In this document: one piece after another, positions 18,350-29,420 of the stretch | Layout of the letters: the number at the start of each line of letters is the position of its first letter | Position numbering within the stretch: position 1 is the stretch's first letter | From: Clostridium ljungdahlii | GTDB lineage: Bacteria > Bacillota > Clostridia > Clostridiales > Clostridiaceae | Assembly (NCBI RefSeq): GCF_001636845.1 | Contig: NZ_LITT01000064.1 | Coordinates: forward strand, 81,042 to 145,041 | Direction: 5' to 3' | DNA length: 64,000 nucleotides | Made by a program: the position numbers and the translations under genes | The notes under the pieces: model-generated | What the model was told of the DNA's origin: nothing | Seen by the model: the letters and a program-made list of their open reading frames with translations, nothing else | Database searches by the model: none

Positions 18350-18566
18350 AAAAAAACAGCCTTTCTCTTGAGGCGAGAAGTCTGTTCGCGGTACCACCCA
18401 ATTTTATTACTTAATTCAATAACGATTCACACCGGCACAGCTTACTATAATTTCAGCTTACAGCTCAAGGGTGAGTTTCAATATGAAATATTTATGGGTT
18501 TACACCAGATCCCACTCGCTTTAAAATATACATCATATTTAATAGTCCCTGTCAAAGCTTTTATTA
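18350..18566 (-). promoter_or_regulatory. T-box leader 2 (Leu, CTC) of ilvBN, promoter-proximal
   Basis: A second complete T-box upstream of the first. The specifier loop is TTGAAA-CTC-ACCC at 18473-18475 (Leu), the T-box reads TGGGTGGTACCGCG, and the terminator ends in eight Ts. Two Leu T-boxes in series should give a steeper, lower-leak response. Confidence 0.92.
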
Positions 18567-18638
18567 TTTAAATATGAGTATATGTTACTATAAAACAATT
18601 TAAATGTCAATAGTTTATTCTGAATTTTTATTAAATAA

Positions 18639-18865
18639 TATATTTACTCAACTTTCACATATATGAAATCTTTTTAAAGAACAAAGTTCAAAGTTCAAAT
18701 ATCAAGTAAGGATAATTTTCTTCCTAGCGTCAGAAAATATTAAAATTATAGATTTCCTGAGGTACGAGGGAAGTCATCTTTATCTGTTCTTTGTTATTTG
18801 AACTTTGTTATTTTCAAAAGCTTTACTTCTCAAAGTTTTTAAACTACAAAAGTTGAGTATATTTA
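18639..18865. repeat. Large intergenic palindrome 2
   Basis: Ends ATATTTACTCAACTTT and AAAAGTTGAGTATAT mirror each other. Inside, AGAACAAAGTTCAAA mirrors TTTGAACTTTGTTA, with the modules TTTTCTTCCT-N3-GTCAGAAAA and CTGAGGTACGAGGGAAG around the centre. The first module recurs in the palindrome at 37995, the second in the one at 15562. It lies between ilvD and the ilvBN leader. No ORF. Confidence 0.75.
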
Positions 18866-18894
18866 CAAATTAAAAGTACATTAAAAAACTCTGA

Positions 18895-20553
18895 TTATTT
18901 AAGAACTGCGCCTGTATTTGCAGAAGTAACCAATTTTGCGTACCTTGATAAATATCCTGTTTTTATCTTAGGTTCAGGCTTTACATAGTTCTTTCTTCTC
19001 TTTTCAAGTTCTTCCTCACTTACTTTTAGCTCTAACTTTTTATTTGTAATATCTATAAATATAGTATCTCCTTCTTCTACAAGTCCTATTAGTCCACCTT
19101 CCATAGCTTCTGGTGATACATGTCCTATAGATGCCCCTCTTGTAGCTCCTGAAAATCTTCCATCTGTTAAAAGTGCTACATCTTTATCTAAACCCATACC
19201 TGCTATAGCAGAAGTTGGTGAAAGCATTTCTCTCATTCCAGGTCCGCCCTTTGGTCCTTCATATCTTATTACAATTACATCACCTTTATTTATTTCATTG
19301 CCAAATATAGCCTTAACTGCTTCTTCTTCAGAATTATATACTCTAGCTGGTCCTTCATGTACCATCATTTCTTTTGAAACTGCTGATTCTTTAACTACAG
19401 CTCCATCTGGTGCCAAGTTTCCTCTAAGTATTGCTATTCCACCTTCGTTGCTGTAAGCATTGTCTACATTTCTTATGACTTCATAATCAAGCACTTCAAA
19501 ATCCTTTATAGTTTCTCCTACAGTTTTTCCAGTAACAGTAAGTGCATCTTCATTTATAAGACCCTTTTTAGAAAGTTCATTCATAAGAGCTGGTATTCCC
19601 CCTGCCAGATGAAGATCTTCCATATGATGTTTGCCACTTGGACTCAATTTTGTAAGACAAGGTGTGTGTTTACTTATTTCATGAAATAAATCCAAATTAA
19701 GTTCTATACCTGCCTCATGAGCAATTGCTGGAAGATGAAGTACTGTATTTGTAGATCCTGCCATAGCCATATCTACCGTTATAGCATTTTTAAATGCATC
19801 TAAAGTTAGTATATCTCTTGGTCGTCTATCGTTCTTTACACAATCCATTACATACATTCCTGCATATTTAGCCAATTGATTTCTCTCACCAGTTTGTGCA
19901 AGGGCACTTCCATTTAGAGGTAAACCCATTCCAAGCACTTCTGTAAGACTGTTCATACTGTTTGCTGTAAATAATCCTGAGCAGGAACCGCATCCAGGAC
20001 AAGCTCTTTTAGCTTCTTCTTCAAGTTCCTCCTCTGTTACTTTTCCATCGCTGCAAGCTGCCACCTTTTCAATACAAGTGCTAAAATCAAGTGCTTTGCT
20101 ATTTAGCTTACCTGCCCTCATAGGTCCCCCACTTACTACTACAGCTGGTATATTAAGTCTTGCAGCTGCCATAAGCATTCCAGGTACAATTTTGTCACAG
20201 TTAGGAATGAGTACTAACCCGTCAAAACCATGAGCTGTTGCCATAGCTTCAATTGAATCTGCTATTAGTTCTCTTGAAGCAAGAGAATACTTCATTCCAA
20301 CATGACCCATTGCAATTCCATCGCAAACTGCAATAGCAGGAAACTCTATAGGAGTACCCCCAGACATTGCTACTCCAAGTTTTGCAGCTTTTGCTATTTC
20401 ATCTAAATGCATGTGACCTGCAACTATTTCGTTTTGTGAATTTACTATTCCTATAAGAGGTCTTTCAATTTCCTCTTTTGTATATCCCATTCCATACATA
20501 AGTGCTCTTGCTGGAGCTGCCTTAATTCCCTTTTTTACTGAATCACTTCTCAT
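18895..20553 (-). CDS. ilvD: Dihydroxy-acid dehydratase
   Basis: A 552-residue Fe-S dehydratase that converts dihydroxy acids to 2-keto acids for valine/leucine and isoleucine. Seen: [34 protein letters not shown] with cluster cysteines, and [17 protein letters not shown] near the C-terminus. The start is ATG 20553 (MRSDSVKKG) behind AAGGAGG. An in-frame start 84 bp further up would place coding sequence inside the T-box terminator and is rejected. It is a single gene controlled by an isoleucine T-box. Confidence 0.95.
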   Translation of the reverse strand: MRSDSVKKGIKAAPARALMYGMGYTKEEIERPLIGIVNSQNEIVAGHMHLDEIAKAAKLGVAMSGGTPIEFPAIAVCDGIAMGHVGMKYSLASRELIADSIEAMATAHGFDGLVLIPNCDKIVPGMLMAAARLNIPAVVVSGGPMRAGKLNSKALDFSTCIEKVAACSDGKVTEEELEEEAKRACPGCGSCSGLFTANSMNSLTEVLGMGLPLNGSALAQTGERNQLAKYAGMYVMDCVKNDRRPRDILTLDAFKNAITVDMAMAGSTNTVLHLPAIAHEAGIELNLDLFHEISKHTPCLTKLSPSGKHHMEDLHLAGGIPALMNELSKKGLINEDALTVTGKTVGETIKDFEVLDYEVIRNVDNAYSNEGGIAILRGNLAPDGAVVKESAVSKEMMVHEGPARVYNSEEEAVKAIFGNEINKGDVIVIRYEGPKGGPGMREMLSPTSAIAGMGLDKDVALLTDGRFSGATRGASIGHVSPEAMEGGLIGLVEEGDTIFIDITNKKLELKVSEEELEKRRKNYVKPEPKIKTGYLSRYAKLVTSANTGAVLK

Positions 20554-20589
20554 TTTTAGTATCCTCCTTAATTCTGGAAATTTTTCGTA

Positions 20590-20790
20590 AAAAAATAACC
20601 GCCTGCCTAGGGCAAGAAGCTTTGCGGTACCACCCAATTTTTTAATTCTAATAACGGTAATACCGACACAGCTTACTAATTTCAGCTTGCAACTTAGGAG
20701 TGATTTTCAAAAGTTTCGTATTTATAAGTTTTCATCTTACACACATTCTCTAAAAATACTCCACTATTTACTCTTCTCCGTCATAGTTTT
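20590..20790 (-). promoter_or_regulatory. T-box leader (Ile, ATC) of ilvD
   Basis: Specifier loop TTGAAA-ATC-ACTCC with ATC (Ile) at 20702-20704; T-box TGGGTGGTACCGCAA; terminator around GCTTCTTGCCC/GGCAGG with a seven-T run. Stem I (ATGACGGAGAAGAGTAAA) and the specifier region are nearly the same as in the orphan T-box at 23062. Confidence 0.92.
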
Positions 20791-20926
20791 TATAATACAT
20801 AATACATAATATATAATTTCATAATAATTTTCGCACATTTTATATTTATAAACCCCTCTTATCTACAAGTAATATCTACCTATAATTATTTTGCCCCTAA
20901 AAAGATAGATATTTACATTACAGTGA

Positions 20927-20946
20927 TTAGGGGAAAGTACCCCTAA
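20927..20946. terminator. Hairpin downstream of ilvC
   Basis: TTAGGGG-N6-CCCCTAA, 150 bp beyond the ilvC stop on the minus strand. It could terminate ilvC transcripts, but the T-tract is poor. Confidence 0.45.
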
Positions 20947-21096
20947 TTTCTCCTGTAAACTTAAGTCATCCGCTAAATGATAAGCCCCCTTATTCATAAG
21001 CGTTATTCATAGTAATTTTTTATTGATATACTGTTAAAATATTACCCCAATTTAATAAATATTTTAATACTATCAAATGAACATTCTACTTTTTAA

Positions 21097-22131
<1,035 letters not shown>

Positions 22132-22349
22132 CTATTTATACTATTTATATATATTGAACTTCTTAATACTTTAAATATTTAAATAATATATTACTTGATG
22201 CTTAAAAAATGATTTTTAATTCGCATAATTAAGAATTTTATGACTATTGCAAGTGCACACATTCTATATTCTATAAATTATTTAACTGTAAAATAATTTA
22301 TTTCAATTTTAAGAACCAGCATTTGAACAATTACCACTAATTTTTTGTA

Positions 22350-22562
22350 TAAAAAAACAACCAACATTCTCTGCTTGGGGCGAGAAGTTTGGTCGCGCGG
22401 TACCACCCAATTTTTTACTCAAAGTAATAACGGTTTTACCGGTAAAGCCTACTTAGTTTCAGCTCACGACTCCAAGGCTACCTTCAATAGTCATATTTAT
22501 GAGTTTTCACCAAAATCTCACTCTCTTAAGAAATACTTCCTATTTACTCTTCCCTATCATTG
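22350..22562 (-). promoter_or_regulatory. T-box leader (Val, GTA) of ilvC
   Basis: Aligned base for base with the other leaders, the specifier loop is TTGAAG-GTA-GCC with GTA (Val) at 22479-22481. The T-box is TGGGTGGTACCGCG, and the terminator ACCAAACTTCTCG...TTGGTT ends in seven Ts. Valine was chosen because the distance from the specifier to the GCTGAA box (24 nt) is the same in all six T-boxes of this window. Confidence 0.85.
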
Positions 22563-23017
22563 TCTTTGTACTCTACAATTGTACCAATTCAAAATATCAA
22601 TTAGAAATAGCCCCCATGGATATAACTAATAAATATCATTTATTTTATTAATACTAAAATAAACCTAATTGGTTTTAAATCACTTTGAAAAATTTATTTA
22701 TTTTTAAAATTTACTTTATCAATATTTAGTGTATGTGACGATAATAATACCTTATGAGAATAATGTCAATAGTTTTTTTAAACTTTTTTTGTTTTTTTAT
22801 TGCACTATGTTTTTCTTACATTATATTACCGTAAAAAATATTTTTCATAATTTCATAAAAGCAAATACTCAATTTAACCTTTTAGCTTTTTAGAACTTAT
22901 TGTTTAGGCTTATCCAAATATTTAGCCAAGCTGAAGATTGTAAAAATATTTGGATTGTAGCTTGATTTTCTATTTAGGATTTCTTTATAGAGTTAATTAT
23001 ATGTTTCAAAAAAATTG
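22563..23017. other. Gap between ilvC leader and orphan T-box
   Basis: About 450 bp, no ORF. It contains one hairpin, TCCAAATATTT (about 22915) with AAATATTTGGA (about 22947). The 17-mer gctgaagattgtaaaaa inside its loop also occurs near 14995, just after the biotin carboxylase gene, so both may be remnants of one repeat. Confidence 0.5.
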
Positions 23018-23046
23018 TTGACATACATATTTTTTTATAGTATAGT
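23018..23046 (+). promoter_or_regulatory. Promoter of the orphan T-box
   Basis: Perfect TTGACA (23018-23023), 17-bp spacer, TATAGT (23041-23046). The expected start is near 23053, ten bases before T-box Stem I. Confidence 0.8.
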
Positions 23047-23061
23047 TAGTGCAAATAAAAA

Positions 23062-23275
23062 AACGATGACGGAGAAGAGTAAACAAAAATATGCTTTCAG
23101 AGAATGGGGATTTGGTGGGAACCCATAAGCTACAGTTGTTGAAAATCACTCCTAAGTTGCAGACTGAACTTTATATAAAGTAAGTTATGCCGGCACAGCC
23201 GTTATGTATACGAGTAATAATTTGGGTGGTACAGCGACAGACCTTCGCCCCATTGGGGTGTATGTCTGTTTTTTT
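23062..23275 (+). promoter_or_regulatory. Orphan T-box leader (Ile, ATC), no gene downstream
   Basis: All T-box parts are present: Stem I with AGAGAATGGGGAT and GGTG, specifier TTGAAA-ATC-ACTCC (23145-23147, Ile), T-box TGGGTGGTACAGCG (consensus ACCGCG, one change) and terminator ACAGAC (23237-23242) / GTCTGT (23264-23269) plus seven Ts. On the plus strand no ORF follows; the next gene is convergent. It is closely similar to the ilvD leader, so it may be a displaced copy. Confidence 0.88.
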
Positions 23276-23559
23276 ATACTCTATTTTAAGTTTATTTGTT
23301 TTTTAGCTTTATTTTATCGAAAAAAGTTTAGTGTGTGTATGTAATTTAAATATTAAAATTTAATACTAATGTATTTTCATATTTATCTTTTTTATCCGAT
23401 GACTATAAAATTGCAATTGTATTTTAATTTACTTTTACGTGTTTACTTTATTATTTAGTAGTGTATAATTTTATTAATTTTAGAAATAAGTGTATTATAT
23501 AATCATTTCAAATTAAATTTTCAACTAAACTTAATATATCCTTGTTAAGTGAAAAGCTG
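23276..23559. other. Gap after the orphan T-box
   Basis: No ORF on either strand. At 23391-23406 the 16 bases TTTTATCCGATGACTA match the start of the structured repeat at 11343 exactly, after which the sequences differ; this is a stub of that element. Confidence 0.6.
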
Positions 23560-23680
23560 ATAATTGAAAGTGAAGAGTAAATGATAACTTTTCTCCTCTA
23601 TATTACAAAAATTCAAAAGTAGTATTATGGGAAGAAAGTCATCCATAACCTTCAATTCTTAACTCTCGACTCTCAACTAT
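23560..23680. repeat. Large intergenic palindrome 4
   Basis: TGATAATTGAAAGTGAAGAG on the left mirrors CTTCAATTCTTAACTCTCGA on the right; the centre has GATAACTTTTCTCC and GGGAAGAAAGTCATCC. The same central words appear in the palindrome at 18639 (GATAATTTTCTTCC, GGGAAGTCATC). Imperfect and shorter than the others; it touches the 3' end of the AEC transporter gene. Confidence 0.55.
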
Positions 23681-24615
23681 ATTATAGCCATATATATAGG
23701 AATAACTATCAAACTTAAGGCTGTTGTCAATGATGTAACTACTGCTGCATATTCATAATCAGCACCATATGCCTTTGCCACTATAGAAGTATTCGTCATT
23801 ACCGGCATAGCAGCTTGTATTATAAACACTTTTTTCATAAGCTCAGGTATAGGGAAGAAACCTGCCAGAAATATTATTAAAACTGGTGATATAATGAACC
23901 TTCCTATTAGAACAAAAAATATATCTTTACTCATCTTTATTTTCTTTATATCCACATAGTAAATTGTTATTCCTATAAACAACATAGAAAGTGGTGTTGT
24001 CATATCTCCAAAGTATTTACAGGTATCCATAACAAACTTAGGAAGTTTTATTCCACAAAATATAAATATCATTGCTATTATAAATCCCATAAGTGGAGGA
24101 GAAAATATTCTATTTAAAGTTTCCTTTGAAAAAATACTTGTTTTTTTATCAGCTTGTCCATCTGAGCTTATTCCATAAGCACCTATTGTCCAAAAAAAAG
24201 TAGTATTTGCTATATAGTATAAAAGCACATAGGGAACACTTTTTGAACCGAACAATGCCAAATTTATAGGCAGTCCAATAAATATGGAGTTAGATACAAA
24301 AAACATAGACCGAAATGTACCAATTCTCTCCTTTTTCACCTTTATCATCTTAGAAATCAATATAGCTAGTATATAACCTATAGCCATAGATAAAACTGGT
24401 ATAATAAGCCCTTTCCCTATATGATCTAATTTATCTCTTGTAAAGTTACCCATTAAATTAGAAATCATAAGGCAAGGAAGGGCTACATTGCACACTAATT
24501 TTGAAAATACTTTTGATATGTTCTCATTAAGCCATTTAAATTTTGTAAGCACATATCCTGTACATATCATAATTACTATGCTAAGCACACTTCCAATTGC
24601 ATTTAATATTACCAT
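23677..24615 (-). CDS. AEC-family (auxin efflux carrier-type) transporter
   Basis: A 312-residue membrane protein with about ten hydrophobic helices in two halves, the standard AEC/malate permease topology. PCLMISNLMGNF in the first half and QAAMPVMTNTSIVAKAYG in the second are typical of bacterial AEC proteins. In bacteria these carry organic acids such as malate, malonate or 2-oxo acids, or export amino acid derivatives. Its position beside ilv genes and the Etf/flavin oxidase operon hints at branched-chain keto or hydroxy acid transport, but this is inference. The ribosome site is weak (GGTGGG). Confidence 0.8.
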   Translation of the reverse strand: MVILNAIGSVLSIVIMICTGYVLTKFKWLNENISKVFSKLVCNVALPCLMISNLMGNFTRDKLDHIGKGLIIPVLSMAIGYILAILISKMIKVKKERIGTFRSMFFVSNSIFIGLPINLALFGSKSVPYVLLYYIANTTFFWTIGAYGISSDGQADKKTSIFSKETLNRIFSPPLMGFIIAMIFIFCGIKLPKFVMDTCKYFGDMTTPLSMLFIGITIYYVDIKKIKMSKDIFFVLIGRFIISPVLIIFLAGFFPIPELMKKVFIIQAAMPVMTNTSIVAKAYGADYEYAAVVTSLTTALSLIVIPIYMAII

Positions 24616-24881
24616 CTGTTCATCCCACCATCTTCATCTTTAAATTTACCAAGTGCATCCGCTAATGCAAAAGATGACAGCTTTTGTCCAAAATTGCAGC
24701 TGTGGTACACGTAAGTATAGTTATTAATATAAAATTTTACAGTAATATCATAAACGTCATATTACATAATATATCCTTTTTTAATTAAGGTCAACTCACT
24801 TGTCTTATACTTCCTAATTTGGTCAGCAAAAAACTGAGTTATATATGGTATAACTCAGTTTTTACGATGGCTTCAATTAAA

Positions 24882-26798
24882 TTAATGTGACTCACTATTT
24901 ATTAACTTTTCAGAGCTAGAGACTATCTCCTGACTCTTAGCACTTATCTCTTGGATAGTTTCCGATATAGTTAATATATCGTTATTTATATTATCCATTT
25001 TACTCTGGAGTAAATCAGATACTTCAATAACCTTTAAAATAGATTGCATCATTGCATTTTCTTCATTTTTAGTAGATTGTGCAGTAGTTTTAGATTGCTC
25101 TGCTAGCTTTTTTACTTCATCTGCTACTACTGCAAAACCTTTTCCATGTTCATTTGCCCGTGCTGCTTCTATTGCGGCATTTAGCGAAAGTAAATTAGTC
25201 TGCTCTGAAATAGCCACAATACTATCTGATGAATCCGTGAATTTACCTAATTTTTCGTTTATCTGATGAATATTTTCCTTTAACTTACTTGATATATCCA
25301 TTATTGACTTTAATTCTTCTACTATATCTTGAATTGCGGATGCACTTTCCTCATTTCCTTTACTTACTTCATTTATAGCTGCCAATAGAGTATTTGCAAA
25401 TTTAATTATTTCATCTGATTTTCGTTGTCTTTCCTCAGCTAGTACAGTTATTTTGTTTATAGACTCTTTGACCTCTTTATTTTTTTCTTCCAGTTCGCTA
25501 TATTCCATATTGATTTTTTTCTTCACATAATAAATACAATTTTCCTTAGAATTTATACCATTAAAAATCATCTTTACCATTTCCTTGCAAGTAGTATATC
25601 CACAAGCAGAACAGTTAAATTCTTTTCCTAAAGTTGTAGTTTTCATCATCTCATTAAATATGTTGTCATAATCTTTTTGAGTAGGTTCAATTATTTTTTT
25701 AACCTTCTGTGCAGTATACTTTCTTACGAAATCGTTTAAATTAAGATTTTTATCAAAGTACTCGTCTATTGATTTGATTTTTTTCTTAAGTAAACCAGTT
25801 TTTTCCTTTAACTTTTCCATCTTCATATTATGAAACCTATATTGAATATCATATTCCGTTAAATTATTTAAGGAAGCTGTACCTATATTGCATCCATTTT
25901 TGCAATTTAAAATATCCAGTAAACTAGGTAGAAGCTTATTAGCTTTAACTCTATCAGAATACTTATTCAAATACTCGATTGCCTCTTTATGTCCCTCTAC
26001 TTGAAGAACATGTAATTCTTCAGTCCTAGCTTTTACATTTGCTTTTAATCCGCCTGGTAAACTATAAACAACCCCCAGAGAAGCAGGAACATTATCAAAT
26101 TCAACTTCATCGTAATTGTTCAAATTAACATTATTATCTCTCAAATAATCTAAAATCTTTTTATAGGTTACATTATATTTCACATACCCATCTGTATTCT
26201 TATCATTTATTTCAATTAACTTGCCAATACAAGGTGACAGAAAAGCTATATCTTCACATATACGCTTATATTTTTTCAAATAAACAGCAGTACACATCAT
26301 AGGACTGTGTATAGGCGCTAAATATTCTATTAATTCGGGCTTATATTTTTCAATATAATTAACCACGATAGGACAGGGCTGCGATATTAAAGAAGAAATA
26401 TTATTCTCCTTCATTGCTTTTAGATAAGCCCAGGTAGTAATATCTGCACCAAAAGAAACATCATAAATTATAGATACTCCCAAAGATTTAAGATATCCAA
26501 AAAATTTCTTGTAATTTTTAATATTAACTATAATAGATGGTGCAGCTATTACTGTTACTTTTTTACCCTTTTTCAAATCCTTAAAAAAGTTTTCAGTACT
26601 ATCTTTAAAATCTCTAGCCCCATGTTCGCAAACCTTTACACATTCACCGCACCCAATACATCTTTCCTCATCTATGTAAACCTTACTTACACCATTTTCA
26701 GTTATTGTAACATTTGCACCAAGAATAGGACAAGTTCTTATACACTTATTGCAACCTGTACATTTTTCTTTTAAAACAGTTATAGGACTTTTATTCAC
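24882..26798 (-). CDS. Soluble chemoreceptor with hydrogenase-like Fe-S core
   Basis: 638 residues, no membrane segment, GTG start behind GAGGGGG. Order: two [4Fe-4S] ferredoxin motifs ([12 protein letters not shown] near 13; [12 protein letters not shown] near 47); an [FeFe]-hydrogenase H-cluster-like domain in which Cys ligands survive (SQPCP near 139, SPCIGK near 188, CKNGC near 311) but catalytic neighbours differ from TSCCP/PCxxKxxE; an Fe-S domain (CSACGYTTC...C, about 395-420); a coiled linker; and an MCP signalling tip [16 protein letters not shown] near 545. It probably signals redox state or H2 to CheA or another kinase rather than turning over H2. Confidence 0.85.
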   Translation of the reverse strand: MNKSPITVLKEKCTGCNKCIRTCPILGANVTITENGVSKVYIDEERCIGCGECVKVCEHGARDFKDSTENFFKDLKKGKKVTVIAAPSIIVNIKNYKKFFGYLKSLGVSIIYDVSFGADITTWAYLKAMKENNISSLISQPCPIVVNYIEKYKPELIEYLAPIHSPMMCTAVYLKKYKRICEDIAFLSPCIGKLIEINDKNTDGYVKYNVTYKKILDYLRDNNVNLNNYDEVEFDNVPASLGVVYSLPGGLKANVKARTEELHVLQVEGHKEAIEYLNKYSDRVKANKLLPSLLDILNCKNGCNIGTASLNNLTEYDIQYRFHNMKMEKLKEKTGLLKKKIKSIDEYFDKNLNLNDFVRKYTAQKVKKIIEPTQKDYDNIFNEMMKTTTLGKEFNCSACGYTTCKEMVKMIFNGINSKENCIYYVKKKINMEYSELEEKNKEVKESINKITVLAEERQRKSDEIIKFANTLLAAINEVSKGNEESASAIQDIVEELKSIMDISSKLKENIHQINEKLGKFTDSSDSIVAISEQTNLLSLNAAIEAARANEHGKGFAVVADEVKKLAEQSKTTAQSTKNEENAMMQSILKVIEVSDLLQSKMDNINNDILTISETIQEISAKSQEIVSSSEKLINSESH

Positions 26799-26966
26799 AC
26801 TAAAACCCCCTCAATTTCCCCCTAAACTTCAATGAATTTTACTTGAAACTGAATCCTATTCTATTTTACAATAAACTAATTGGTATAACAATGCTATAAT
26901 GATAATATTTACCCATTTTTTAAAAAAGCGTAAAAAAATATACCCTTAAAATGCTATAAAACTCAC

Positions 26967-27875
26967 CTATTCAATTAACTTTATTATATTTAAAAGTGTC
27001 CTGTTAACAGGAGTATCTACACCATATTTCTCTCCTAACTTACAAACAGTACCTGCAAATATATCAACTTCAGTTTTTCTGCCATATACAATATCCTGAC
27101 ACATTGAGGTCCTGCTGTCACGTCCTAGAGTATTCAACACTTTTTGCCATTCTTCTATATCATTTTTGCTTAAATTAACTCCTACTTTTTGTGATAATTT
27201 TACCACTTCCCACATTGCAGATTCCATAAGTTCTTTAGCCTCATTTTTAGTTTGAAATACACCATAAGTTGCCCTAAGAACTGCTGAGGTTTGATTTATA
27301 CCTACATTTACCATAAACTTATACCACAGAGCACGCATCATGTCTTCTGGAATTTTATAAGGAATTTTTGCATTGTCAAAGAGAGTCTTTACTTTCTGTA
27401 CTTTTTCTGAATAAATTTTATTTACCTTTTCTCCAAAGGTTATGTTTCCAATATTAGAAAAACTGATATTGTTTTCCTTACGATTTCCATCAATGCCAAT
27501 GCATAAGGCATAAAGCATCTTATCCATTCCATATTCTTTTCCTATAATTTCCTCACTAGTAATGCCATTCATGAGAGAAATTATGATAGTATTTTCTCCT
27601 ACATGGTTTCTCATATCACAAATAGCTTGAGTTAACTGATTTGACTTTACGGAGACAATAATCAAATCTGCTGGCTGGCATTTTTCCTTTGGATCTATAT
27701 ACGTAAAATTATACTTTTTCCCGTTAATTATAAATCCACTTTTTTTGTACCTTTCAGCTCTTTCTTCTCCAGCTATAAATTTTATTCCTTCTGGATTAAA
27801 ATCATACAATTTACTGGTGTAGGCACATCCAATAGCTCCTAATCCAATGGCAGATATATTTTTTATGGTTTTCAT
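26967..27875 (-). CDS. PanE/ApbA-family 2-keto acid reductase
   Basis: A 302-residue NADP-dependent reductase. N-terminal GLGAIGCAY is the nucleotide site; KSNQL and LMNGITSEEIIG and, in the C-terminal half, LWYKFMVNVGINQTSA (catalytic Lys and Asn region) are family blocks. The family contains ketopantoate reductase and the branched-chain 2-hydroxyacid dehydrogenases of lactic bacteria. The nearby Ile T-box operon for a hydroxy-acid oxidase favours the second role. The start is ATG 27875 (GGAG 11 bp upstream); a GTG 9 bp earlier is too close to that site. A terminator lies between it and the flavoprotein gene. Confidence 0.8.
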   Translation of the reverse strand: MKTIKNISAIGLGAIGCAYTSKLYDFNPEGIKFIAGEERAERYKKSGFIINGKKYNFTYIDPKEKCQPADLIIVSVKSNQLTQAICDMRNHVGENTIIISLMNGITSEEIIGKEYGMDKMLYALCIGIDGNRKENNISFSNIGNITFGEKVNKIYSEKVQKVKTLFDNAKIPYKIPEDMMRALWYKFMVNVGINQTSAVLRATYGVFQTKNEAKELMESAMWEVVKLSQKVGVNLSKNDIEEWQKVLNTLGRDSRTSMCQDIVYGRKTEVDIFAGTVCKLGEKYGVDTPVNRTLLNIIKLIE

Positions 27876-27924
27876 ACTACACACATCTCCTTTTTCAACG
27901 TTATACTGGAAATTTAATATTCAA

Positions 27925-27968
27925 AAAGCCTGTGCTACTCACAGCACATAATGAGCTAACACAGACTC
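27925..27968 (-). terminator. Terminator at the end of the Etf operon
   Basis: On the minus strand GTCTGTG pairs with CACAGGC (one G-U), with an inner stem TGTGCT/AGCACA, and the 3' arm runs into TTTTT. It stands between the flavin oxidase gene and the PanE-type gene, which must be expressed by readthrough or its own promoter. Confidence 0.6.
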
Positions 27969-27990
27969 TTATTAGAAATTGATATAACTT

Positions 27991-29397
27991 CTAATCCACT
28001 ATATTTCCAGGACTCAAAATACTATTTGGGTCAAAAGCTCTTTTGATATTCTCCATGATATTTATTTCAGCCTGACTAAATTGAAGAGGCATATGCTTCT
28101 TTCTAGTCTTTCCTGTACCATGCTCTGCTGTTATTGTTCCACCATACTTTATTGCAGTCTTGTATATCTCTTCTTTAAGCTGCTCATAATTAGCAGGGAG
28201 TTTGCCATTGTCACCCATGATAAAGTTGTGAATATTTCCATCTCCTATATGGCCAAGAGATACAATTTCATTGCCATACTCTTTAGTCAACCTTTTTACA
28301 TCATCAAAGAAATCAGGTACAGAAGACGGTGGTACAGCTACATCCATAATATCTGCTATATTATCCTTATAAGGGCCATATGCATTGCTTCTTATCTGCA
28401 AAAGATGCCTCTGATCCTTTTCAGTTTCCGCTACAATGCTATCTACAGAACCATGTTTTTCACATATTTCTACAAGTTTTTCACTATTAGAATACAAATC
28501 ATCTTCACTACATTCATCCAATATGAACATCAAATCTACAGAGCCTTTAGCTGCAGGCCAGGTAGTTCCAAGCTGCTCTGCTGCCTTTTCAGATATTACT
28601 CTATCCATGTATTCAATGGCAAGAGGTGTGATTCCCTCTTGCAGTATTTCAGGTACTGCATCACAGGCATCTCTTTGGCTATTAAATGAAACCAGTAATG
28701 TTCCATTGCATTTACTTCTTGCATATAATCTAAGTGTTACTTTTGTAATAATTCCAAGGGTTCCTTCACTTCCTATCATAAGCTGAAGTAAATCATAACC
28801 CATGTTATTCTTTAGTAATTTACCACCTAAAGTAATTATCTCTCCTGTTGCAAGAACCACTTCCAACGCTTTAACATGATTTCTCATAATTCCATGCTTT
28901 ACAGCCCTTGTACCACCTGCATTTGCTGCAACCATGCCTCCCACTTGTGCACCTTCATCTCCCGGATGTACAGGAAAAAATAATTTGCCATTCTTATTTA
29001 GTTCTTCAAGTAGTTGAGATAATGTTGCTCCAGATTCTAAAGTAATCATAAGATTCTTTTCGTCAAATTCAACAACCTTATTTAGTCTCTCCAAGGATAA
29101 AATAATGCTTGGCTGTGTTGGTATCGCTCCAGCAACTACTCCTGTACCGCCGCCCCTGACGATTACAGGCAATACTTCCTTATTTACATACTTTAACACT
29201 TCTGATATTTCCTCAGGTGAAGCTGGTTTAACTACCACACAATCTTTACATGCTTCTGGACGAAGTAATGTTTCGGTCTCATCATAAAGATAACCCTGCA
29301 TTTGAGATAAATCATTAGTAACCCAATCATCTCCTACAACTTTCCTTAAACTTTCAACTACTTTTTCTGGTGAATTTTTTATTAAATCAGTATTCAT
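27991..29397 (-). CDS. FAD-linked 2-hydroxy acid oxidase/dehydrogenase (GlcD/LctD type)
   Basis: A 468-residue flavoprotein: FAD-binding type 4 domain with VIVRGGGTGVVAGAIP and HPGDEGAQVGGMVAANAGGT near 145, IGSEGTLGIITK near 215, and the C-terminal HIGDGNIHNFIM with metal-binding histidines and TAEHGTGKTRK near 420. Such enzymes oxidise lactate, glycolate or other 2-hydroxy acids. With an adjacent Etf pair it can drive electron-confurcating oxidation using NAD+ and reduced ferredoxin, as known for lactate in acetogens. Control by an isoleucine T-box points instead to a branched-chain hydroxy acid here. Confidence 0.85.
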   Translation of the reverse strand: MNTDLIKNSPEKVVESLRKVVGDDWVTNDLSQMQGYLYDETETLLRPEACKDCVVVKPASPEEISEVLKYVNKEVLPVIVRGGGTGVVAGAIPTQPSIILSLERLNKVVEFDEKNLMITLESGATLSQLLEELNKNGKLFFPVHPGDEGAQVGGMVAANAGGTRAVKHGIMRNHVKALEVVLATGEIITLGGKLLKNNMGYDLLQLMIGSEGTLGIITKVTLRLYARSKCNGTLLVSFNSQRDACDAVPEILQEGITPLAIEYMDRVISEKAAEQLGTTWPAAKGSVDLMFILDECSEDDLYSNSEKLVEICEKHGSVDSIVAETEKDQRHLLQIRSNAYGPYKDNIADIMDVAVPPSSVPDFFDDVKRLTKEYGNEIVSLGHIGDGNIHNFIMGDNGKLPANYEQLKEEIYKTAIKYGGTITAEHGTGKTRKKHMPLQFSQAEINIMENIKRAFDPNSILSPGNIVD

Positions 29398-29420
29398 TTT
29401 TAATGCCCCCTTTTTTTATT

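Noticed and set aside
20554..20637. Longer ilvD start 28 codons upstream
   Set aside because: It would begin inside the T-box and translate the terminator; ATG 20553 has a strong ribosome site and the usual ilvD N-terminus.
24882..26798. Catalytic [FeFe] hydrogenase
   Set aside because: The H-cluster neighbourhood is altered (SQPCP instead of TSCCP, missing second Lys/Glu pattern), and the C-terminus is a chemoreceptor tip; a sensor is more likely.
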